From JABIBU01 sp964464685 (lineage in GTDB: Bacteria; Patescibacteriota; Patescibacteriia; Magasanikbacterales; UBA922): DNA of 14,820 nucleotides. Position 1 is the stretch's first letter. Each line of letters opens with the position of its first letter. The position numbers and the translations under genes are program-made. Below are positions 6,825 to 11,374 of this stretch, piece after piece. The notes beneath the pieces were generated by a model. That model saw only the letters and a program-made list of their open reading frames with translations. It did no database searches and was not told the DNA's origin. The DNA lies in assembly GCA_964464685.1 (NCBI GenBank), contig CAYXGV010000027.1:1-14820 (forward strand), written 5' to 3'.

Positions 6825-7526
6825 TTAAAAATAAAAAATATCTTTTTCCCAATTAGAGGGATTATTTTTAATATATTCTTGAATACGATTCATTTCGTAT
6901 TCATTGCGAATTAGATGGTCATGGAATCGGGGTTGCCAAATAAAATACACTCTATTATTTTTGTTACACCATCGTTTTACCGCCCCCTTATATTGATTTA
7001 AAACTAATTGTAACGATTTTTTCTGCAACGGTCCAAATTCATTTTGGTTGGCCTGTAGAGACGCGCCATGGCGCGTCTCCGGTTTACCACCAACCTGTGT
7101 ATTTATCGTCTCTAGTTTAACACCAACAATCTTTCCACCACCATTATTTGTGTTGTTGTTATCGTATTTAATTTTTGTATGGTTGGGAACGTTATAGGGA
7201 GACGCGCCGTGGCGCGTCTCTACAATATCACAATTATCACTATTGTTATCATCGCCAATAAAAATCACCCCGTGTACATGATTTGGCATCACCACGAAAT
7301 CATGCAATTCAACAAATGGAAAATGTTGTAAAATATCTAACCAATAATTGTGTGTCACTGAACCAACATCAGACAAACACATAATTCCATTTTTAATTTT
7401 GCCAAAACTACAAACCTTGCCCTTTACACAAATCGTTACAAAATAATATCCCGGATTGCCATAATCCCAATATTTTAACCGCGTGGAATCTATTTTGTAT
7501 TTATTTTTAAAATAATTATCCCCCAT
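6825..7526 (-). CDS. REP-associated tyrosine transposase (RAYT, Y1/HUH family) with an in-frame repeat insert
   Basis: 233 residues. The N-terminal TRLKYWDYGNPGYYFVTICV (15-34) is typical of the family. The metal-binding HUH motif is MPNHVHGV (80-87; His83, His85). The C-terminal helix YEMNRIQEYIKNNPSNW (210-226) contains the likely catalytic Tyr218, after FIWQPRFHDHLIR. These single-strand-specific enzymes move or maintain REP palindromes. Residues 101-157 (171 bp, 7054-7224) are encoded by a palindrome-bounded repeat, and ETRHGAS occurs at both ends of the insert. Removing it leaves about 176 residues, a normal RAYT size, so the insert probably sits in a loop and may not destroy activity. 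It has its own promoter (7539-7567) with almost no leader and no Shine-Dalgarno. Confidence 0.93.
   Translation of the reverse strand: MGDNYFKNKYKIDSTRLKYWDYGNPGYYFVTICVKGKVCSFGKIKNGIMCLSDVGSVTHNYWLDILQHFPFVELHDFVVMPNHVHGVIFIGDDNNSDNCDIVETRHGASPYNVPNHTKIKYDNNNTNNGGGKIVGVKLETINTQVGGKPETRHGASLQANQNEFGPLQKKSLQLVLNQYKGAVKRWCNKNNRVYFIWQPRFHDHLIRNEYEMNRIQEYIKNNPSNWEKDIFYF
7054..7224. repeat. REPIN-like palindrome-bounded element, copy A, inside the RAYT gene
   Basis: 171 bp with inverted ends TGTAGAGACGCG and CGCGTCTCTACA. Each end is itself a 22-bp palindrome (7058-7079 perfect with centre CATG; 7199-7220 near-perfect). The interior contains GGTTTACCACCAACCTG next to the left palindrome and ATCGTATTTAATTTTTGTATG followed by CGTTATAGG next to the right one. 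The same ends and interior motifs recur at 8902-9141. No target duplication is seen, as expected for HUH transposition. Its length is exactly 57 codons, so the host reading frame is kept. Confidence 0.9.
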
Positions 7527-7538
7527 TTTATTTTAATC

Positions 7539-7567
7539 ATTATATAATATTTTTTTGAGATTGTAAA
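7539..7567 (-). promoter_or_regulatory. Promoter of the RAYT gene
   Basis: On the - strand: TTTACA (7562-7567), 17 nt, TATAAT (7539-7544). The predicted start is near 7532, about 6 nt before the ATG at 7524-7526, so the mRNA would be close to leaderless. The whole promoter fits in the 51-bp gap after the TrmB-type gene. Confidence 0.75.
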
Positions 7568-7577
7568 AAATTTTAAA

Positions 7578-8354
7578 TTATTTCGCCACCTCCCACGCCA
7601 TTTCAAAAATAATTTTTAAAAAATCGGCAAATGATTGACTTTTAATTTCAAAGGCAACATTCTCACCTGGTTTTGACAACATCACAATTACAATATCATC
7701 AAAAATGTTAACCTCGCCAACGGGAAATTTTTTAGGACTACGATCTAACCAACGATATTCCGTATTAGCTTGTTTTGATTTTTTTCCTTTATAAATTTTA
7801 TTGTACCAAGCTACGGCTGTGTCACTTTTTATTGCCAAAACCTTTTCTTTTATTTTTCTTCTAAACCTTTCCTGTTCTTGATAAGTTCCCAATTCATCAA
7901 AAACTTCCGCATAACCCTTTAGATTCAAAATACTATAAACCTCACTTTTGGCTGTCAAAACATCTTTATAAATATTAGCCATTTCTTCTTTACCTTCACC
8001 AAATTTAATCATTGGTTTTAAATCTGTTTTATATAAAGACTGTAAATCAGGTAATACATCTTCAAATTCTTTTAAATATTTTTCCAAACGATTCTTTTTT
8101 GTTTCTAAAAATTGTCGCAAACGATGGGGTGGCTCGGCAATGTAAATTTTTTTCTTTTTTATTGGCGTCCGACTAATAATTCCATACTTACACAGACGTT
8201 CCAAAACATCATAACCAGTTGTACGGTTAAGTTCAGCTGTTTGGCTAATCCGGCTAACCGTACCTTGCCCCAATTCCAAAACAGCCAGGTAAATCTTAGC
8301 TTCGTTATCTTGTAATCCAAAATCTTTTAATTCCTGCCAAACTTCATTTTTCAT
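7578..8354 (-). CDS. TrmB-type transcriptional regulator
   Basis: 258 residues. Residues 1-75 are a winged HTH of the TrmB family: FGLQDNEAKIYLAVLELG (13-30), SRISQTAELNRTTGYDVLERL (recognition helix about 42-54) and the wing GIISRTPIKKKKIYIAEPPHRL. A charged helix at 84-102 probably dimerises. The remainder (115-258) looks like the TrmB-associated sensor region, with NIFDDIVIVML and AFEIKSQSFADFLKIIFEMAW near the end. In archaea TrmB proteins control sugar transport and central metabolism. The ligand here is unknown and no sugar genes are adjacent. The gene diverges from the small acidic protein gene at 8550. The start is at 8354, with the promoter (8364-8392) immediately upstream and no Shine-Dalgarno. 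Confidence 0.88.
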   Translation of the reverse strand: MKNEVWQELKDFGLQDNEAKIYLAVLELGQGTVSRISQTAELNRTTGYDVLERLCKYGIISRTPIKKKKIYIAEPPHRLRQFLETKKNRLEKYLKEFEDVLPDLQSLYKTDLKPMIKFGEGKEEMANIYKDVLTAKSEVYSILNLKGYAEVFDELGTYQEQERFRRKIKEKVLAIKSDTAVAWYNKIYKGKKSKQANTEYRWLDRSPKKFPVGEVNIFDDIVIVMLSKPGENVAFEIKSQSFADFLKIIFEMAWEVAK

Positions 8355-8363
8355 AATAACTTT

Positions 8364-8392
8364 ACTATACTACATTATTAAAAAAGTGTCAA
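8364..8392 (-). promoter_or_regulatory. Consensus promoter of the TrmB-type gene, apparently leaderless
   Basis: On the - strand: TTGACA (8387-8392), exactly 17 nt, TATAGT (8364-8369). Transcription should start near 8357, about 3 nt before the ATG at 8352-8354. That leaves no room for a ribosome binding site, and none is seen. Confidence 0.85.
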
Positions 8393-8428
8393 GCTATCTC
8401 GTCAAAATATATTTATACACAATATAAT

Positions 8429-8444
8429 TAGCTTATTTTAGCTA
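8429..8444. promoter_or_regulatory. Short inverted repeat in the divergent intergenic region
   Basis: TAGCT (8429-8433) and AGCTA (8440-8444) are separated by 6 nt in a very AT-rich stretch, about 37 bp from the TrmB-gene -35 box and 30 bp from the -35 box of the divergent small gene. It could be an operator for the TrmB-type protein. The arms are short enough to be chance. Confidence 0.3.
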
Positions 8445-8474
8445 TATTTTTATATTATTGGATAATAGGTATGG

Positions 8475-8503
8475 TTGACAATAATTACTATTTATTGTAT
8501 ATT
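8475..8503 (+). promoter_or_regulatory. Consensus promoter of the small acidic protein gene
   Basis: TTGACA (8475-8480), 17 nt, TATATT (8498-8503). The predicted start is near 8510, leaving a leader of about 40 nt before the GTG start at 8550. It is divergent from the TrmB promoter, with the two -35 boxes 82 bp apart. Confidence 0.82.
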
Positions 8504-8549
8504 TATATGTTCATAGACAAACTATGGATATAAAATGGGGAGGGAATTC

Positions 8550-8810
8550 GTGGAAAAAGACAGAGAGGGATATGAAGAATTTGATTACACTCGTATCAAG
8601 ATCTTTTACAATGGGGATCTACAAACCCTTGAAGGTGAGGTAAACAAATGGATTGAAAATGGAGAAATGGCATATGAAGACGACCCTGACGTCCGAGATA
8701 TTATTGTAATGTCAATTATCTTAAACTCTACCTACCGTGGCAATGGTGAATACAGAGGTAAACAAACACCAATCCTTTTCACCATTCTCATCCACTACAA
8801 ACTTGACTAG
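8550..8810 (+). CDS. Small acidic protein, resembling the Cse60 type
   Basis: 86 residues from GTG 8550. This start is preferred to ATG 8535 (91 residues) because GGGGAGGG ends 5 nt before the GTG, whereas the ATG has no ribosome binding site. The order is an acidic start (MEKDREGYEEFDYT), a strand (RIKIFYNG), a helix (LEGEVNKWIENGE), a strand (VRDIIVMSIILNSTYR) and a last strand (ILFTILIHYKLD). This layout resembles the small Cse60-like proteins, in which a helix such as ELEKKINEFL is followed by VxDIKYS and a final LIIY strand. That likeness is by eye only and the function is unknown. The gene has a good promoter and sits opposite the TrmB-type regulator, which may control it. Confidence 0.72.
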   Translation: MEKDREGYEEFDYTRIKIFYNGDLQTLEGEVNKWIENGEMAYEDDPDVRDIIVMSIILNSTYRGNGEYRGKQTPILFTILIHYKLD

Positions 8811-8830
8811 TCCCCAATCTACCCCCGTGC

Positions 8831-8863
8831 GCCGGACACATTCAAAACCGGCATCCCTTTTTT
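8831..8863 (+). terminator. Possible terminator after the small acidic protein gene
   Basis: GCCGG (8831-8835) and CCGGC (8848-8852) can form a 5-bp stem, followed after ATCCC by TTTTTT (8858-8863). The stem is short and the T run is displaced by 5 nt, so the call is weak. CATCCC (8852-8857) can pair instead with GGGATG (8891-8896). Confidence 0.4.
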
Positions 8864-8901
8864 GTTTCTATTTTTTATGGAGATAAAAATGGGATGACAG
8901 A

Positions 8902-9141
8902 TGTAGAGACGCGATTTATCGCGTCTCCGGTTCACCGCCAACCTGCGTCTCCGGTTTACCACCATATTAAATATTTTCGTCCCCTGTTGTTCACCACCCC
9001 CATGCGTCTCCAACCCGCCACAAACAACCGCTTTGCCACCAATAAATATTGTCAGCGTCATTATTTACATTAATATTATCGTATTTAATTTTTGTATGTT
9101 TATGTGCGTTATAGGGAGACGCGATAAATCGCGTCTCTACA
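8902..9141. repeat. REPIN-like palindrome-bounded element, copy B, intergenic
   Basis: 240 bp with the same inverted ends as copy A (TGTAGAGACGCG and CGCGTCTCTACA). The end palindromes are at 8906-8927 and 9116-9137, with centres TT and AA, so each is the reverse complement of the other. The shared interior is CGGTTCACCGCCAACCTG beside the left end, and ATCGTATTTAATTTTTGTATG and GCGTTATAGG beside the right end. Extra internal copies of GCGTCTCC (8944-8951, 9004-9011) suggest nested growth. It lies between the small acidic gene and the recA terminator. No protein in it looks real. It is the main content of the gene-free stretch 8811-9230. Confidence 0.88.
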
Positions 9142-9170
9142 AAAAAACCCACCTCTCGGTGGATTTTTAT
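9141..9170 (-). terminator. Intrinsic terminator of recA
   Basis: On the - strand the stem CCACC-GAGA-GGTGG (9149-9162) is followed by GTTTTTTT. It lies about 70 nt after the recA stop. The stem core CACCGAGAGGTG, with a GNRA-type loop, is the same as in the terminator at 14303. Confidence 0.88.
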
Positions 9171-9180
9171 TTAAATAATA

Positions 9181-9232
9181 TATCCGCATGATCAGCGTCA
9201 TCCGCATAGAATCCGCGTCATCTGTGTCATCT
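9181..9232. repeat. Iterated ATCCGCRT-type short repeats at the recA 3' end
   Basis: ATCCGCATGATCAGCGTC, ATCCGCATAGA and ATCCGCGTCATCTGTGTCAT follow one another up to the recA stop codon. A close relative lies beside the hppA stop (14488-14558). Such degenerate tandem repeats are noncoding and appear here only in the 3' flanks of genes. Confidence 0.65.
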
Positions 9233-10292
9233 ATTCCTCAACACTCTCCTCTTCCCCAGCCACTCTCTCTTCTTCATCTGGTGCTTCGCCTTGTTTGACC
9301 ACTTCCCAAATTTTAGCTTTGAGTTCTTTCATCAATTTTGGATTTTCACGCAAAAATTGTTTGGCTTTTTCTCGGCCAACGCCAAACTTTTCTTCGCCAT
9401 AACTATAGCTATTACCAGATTTGTTTATAATCTTGTGGGCAACACCAGTATCAAGCAAATCACCAGACAAAGAAATTCCTTCATTATACATAATATCAAA
9501 TTCAGTAGTTCTAAATGGGGCAGCTACCTTATTTTTTACTATTTTAACTTTTACCCGGTTACCAATAATTTTATCGCCCTGTTTGATCTGGGCACTACGA
9601 CGTACTTCGATACGAACTGAACAATAAAATTTTAGAGCATTACCACCGGAAGTAGTTTCTGGACTGCCAAAAAATACACCAATCTTGTGTCTGATTTGGT
9701 TGATAAAAATAACAATAGTTTTTGACTTACTAACTACGCCAGTCAATTTACGCAAGGCTTGAGACATCAAACGAGCTTGCAAACCCATGTGTTGATCACC
9801 CATATCACCATCAATTTCTTTTTGTGGAACAAGAGCAGCTACTGAATCAATTACTACCACATCCACTGCATTGGAACGAACCAAAGTTTCCAAAATTTCC
9901 AAAGCTTGTTCACCAGTATCTGGCTGAGAAATCAGCATATTGTCTATATCTACACCAATTTTTTTGGCATAGTCAGAATCAAGCGCATGTTCAGCATCAA
10001 TAAAAGCTGCGATTCCGCCTTCTTTTTGGACTTCAGCTATAACATGCTGGGCTAAAGTGGTCTTACCACTGGCTTCAGGACCAAAAATCTCAGTAATACG
10101 TCCTCTTGGCAGACCACCAACCCCTAACGCAATATCTAAAGATACTGATCCAGTTGACACTGCTGGCACTTGCATAGCTTTGGCTTCACCAAATTTCATA
10201 ATAGCGCTATCGCCATATTTTTGTCTAATTTGATCAATAGCGGTTTGGACTACTTCCATCTTTATTTGGCTTTCTTCTTTATTTTTACTCAT
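9231..10292 (-). CDS. recA: Recombinase RecA
   Basis: 353 residues from ATG 10292. It binds single-stranded DNA with ATP, drives homologous pairing and strand exchange in the cytoplasm, and elsewhere triggers LexA cleavage. Visible landmarks: an N-terminal oligomerisation helix, Walker A GPEASGKTT (71-79), Walker B VVVIDSVAAL (145-154), loop 1 around DGDMGDQHMGLQARLMSQAL, loop 2 INQIRHKIGVFFGSPETTSGG (198-217) and the acidic tail EEERVAGEEESVEE. The family is intact and of normal length. A longer reading from 10352 would add 20 residues encoded by a repeat (10311-10350), so MSKNKEE is preferred. The Shine-Dalgarno is weak. The promoter is at 10512-10540 with a leader of about 210 nt. No E. 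coli- or Bacillus-type LexA box was seen near it. Confidence 0.97.
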   Translation of the reverse strand: MSKNKEESQIKMEVVQTAIDQIRQKYGDSAIMKFGEAKAMQVPAVSTGSVSLDIALGVGGLPRGRITEIFGPEASGKTTLAQHVIAEVQKEGGIAAFIDAEHALDSDYAKKIGVDIDNMLISQPDTGEQALEILETLVRSNAVDVVVIDSVAALVPQKEIDGDMGDQHMGLQARLMSQALRKLTGVVSKSKTIVIFINQIRHKIGVFFGSPETTSGGNALKFYCSVRIEVRRSAQIKQGDKIIGNRVKVKIVKNKVAAPFRTTEFDIMYNEGISLSGDLLDTGVAHKIINKSGNSYSYGEEKFGVGREKAKQFLRENPKLMKELKAKIWEVVKQGEAPDEEERVAGEEESVEE

Positions 10293-10505
10293 ATTTTTTA
10301 ATTTATCTCGAACCGAGCGAAGCGAGTGTGAGAGATCTTTCCTACCACCCACTTTTTTTAATAAAATAATTAAAGATTCTAAAATTCACCGCTAAATACC
10401 TGCTCATCTCTTACTTTTTGAAACAATATTTTTATATCAAACAAAAAACGAGGTAAGAAAGATCCCTCGCCCTCTGGGCCTCGGGATTTTTTGAGCCCCT
10501 CCTCA
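10293..10505 (-). promoter_or_regulatory. Long structured recA leader with possible attenuator
   Basis: Read on the - strand. A hairpin AAATCCC-GA-GGCCC-AGA-GGGC-GA-GGGATCTTT (10489-10458) overlaps a second, exclusive one, CGAGG...CCTCG (10469-10449), that is followed at once by TTTTTT and so looks like a terminator. Further on, GGTAGGAAAGATC (10346-10334) can pair with GATCTTTCTTACC (10464-10452), with one G-U pair. The two arms also look like opposite copies of one repeat (CCGAG...GAG-GATCTTTC-TACC), so the structure may come from an inserted repeat. Attenuation is inferred. Confidence 0.5.
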
Positions 10506-10511
10506 CTTCAT

Positions 10512-10540
10512 AGAATACATTGTTTTAAAAATAGTGTCAA
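10512..10540 (-). promoter_or_regulatory. recA: Consensus promoter of recA
   Basis: On the - strand: TTGACA (10535-10540), 17 nt, TATTCT (10512-10517), with a predicted start near 10505. It lies 24 nt after the stop of the RodZ-like gene, so recA can be transcribed on its own. Confidence 0.82.
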
Positions 10541-10564
10541 ATGCCTATTTAGTATATTTTATGA

Positions 10565-11239
10565 CTAGCTTTCACTAGCTTTTAAAACCACATGACGCAC
10601 TTCTTGAGTGGTTTTTCCATGCTTTTTCTTAGCCTCAATTGTCAAAGTATTAACCCCAACAGACAAATCTATCTGAGCCTCAAAAACACCCTTTTCATTA
10701 GTACCAACATCTTTTCCATTTACTGAAACAGTCACTTCTTTGTCTGTTTGTCCCTGCAACAAAACTGATAATTCAGTTGTTATATAACCCTGAGGTGGAG
10801 AAAAAATTTCCAACTTTGGTGGTTCTACTATATTTTTTACTTGCAAACCCAAATAAGAAAATAATGAAAGTAAAAAGATCAAAGCCAAACTATAACGCAA
10901 AAAAAATGGCAAATTTTCTAAATAATTTTTTTTTATTTTTTTATTAAGATTAATCGACTTTTTTTTCTTATCACATTCTTCCGAAAGATATTGTTTTAAA
11001 AATGGATCAGGATCAATACAAAGTGCTTCCACATAACTCTTTAAAAAATTTTTTTGATAAACTTCAGCCGAAGGTAAATCCTGAAATCTACATTCTTCTA
11101 ATGCTTGTAAAAAATCTTTACTTATTTTAGTTTTTTGTGATAATCTTTCCAAACTCATACCACAACTTTCCCGCGCTTCTTTCAGTCGCAGACAAACTCT
11201 TTTTGGTGGATTTAATTTTTTCTTTTTAAATGCAGACAT
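10565..11239 (-). CDS. RodZ-like membrane protein: cytoplasmic HTH, one TM helix, external Ig-like domain
   Basis: 224 residues. Residues 16-75 are an Xre-type HTH of the HTH_25/RodZ kind (LRLKEARESCGMSLERLSQK, then TKISKDFLQALEE and LPSAEVYQKNFLKSYVEAL). A Lys-rich stretch (91-105) precedes a single transmembrane helix (about 112-132). Residues 141-220 form an Ig-like domain of bacterial surface type (PKLEIFSPPQGYITT, VSVNGKDVGTNEKGVFEAQI, VNTLTIEAKKKHGKTT). In rod-shaped bacteria RodZ ties MreB to the cell-wall machinery; no mreB is in the window. The position between ftsK and recA matches the ftsK...rodZ...recA neighbourhood of Firmicutes, which supports the call. ATG 11239 has no clear Shine-Dalgarno. 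Confidence 0.82.
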   Translation of the reverse strand: MSAFKKKKLNPPKRVCLRLKEARESCGMSLERLSQKTKISKDFLQALEECRFQDLPSAEVYQKNFLKSYVEALCIDPDPFLKQYLSEECDKKKKSINLNKKIKKNYLENLPFFLRYSLALIFLLSLFSYLGLQVKNIVEPPKLEIFSPPQGYITTELSVLLQGQTDKEVTVSVNGKDVGTNEKGVFEAQIDLSVGVNTLTIEAKKKHGKTTQEVRHVVLKASES

Positions 11240-11270
11240 AATTTGATCAGATGACAGTTTTTAGATAAAA

Positions 11271-11352
11271 AATAGAACACAGATTTAACAGATTTAACGG
11301 ATAATAACAGATCTGTTCAAATCCGTTAAATCTGTTAAATCTGTGTTCTATT
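11271..11352 (-). terminator. 82-bp nested palindrome with T tract, between ftsK and the RodZ-like gene
   Basis: The arms 11271-11302 and 11321-11352 are perfect reverse complements over 32 bp (AATAGAACACAG... and ...CTGTGTTCTATT). The 18-nt loop contains AACAGATCTGTT (11306-11317), itself a palindrome. Each arm repeats AGATTTAAC/AGATTTAACGG. On the - strand the hairpin is followed directly by TTTTTT (11265-11270), so it can terminate ftsK transcripts. Its length and internal iteration suggest a mobile or expanded repeat rather than an ordinary terminator. Confidence 0.8.
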
Positions 11353-11374
11353 AACGGCAGAGAAATAATAAAAT

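Noticed and set aside
8819..9061. An 80-residue - strand ORF
   Set aside because: Most of it is read through the palindromic repeat copy B. It has no ribosome binding site and the composition is repeat-like.
10293..10352. Longer RecA start at 10352
   Set aside because: The added 20 residues come from a repeat sequence (GAGCGAAGCGAG region), have no family resemblance and no ribosome binding site.
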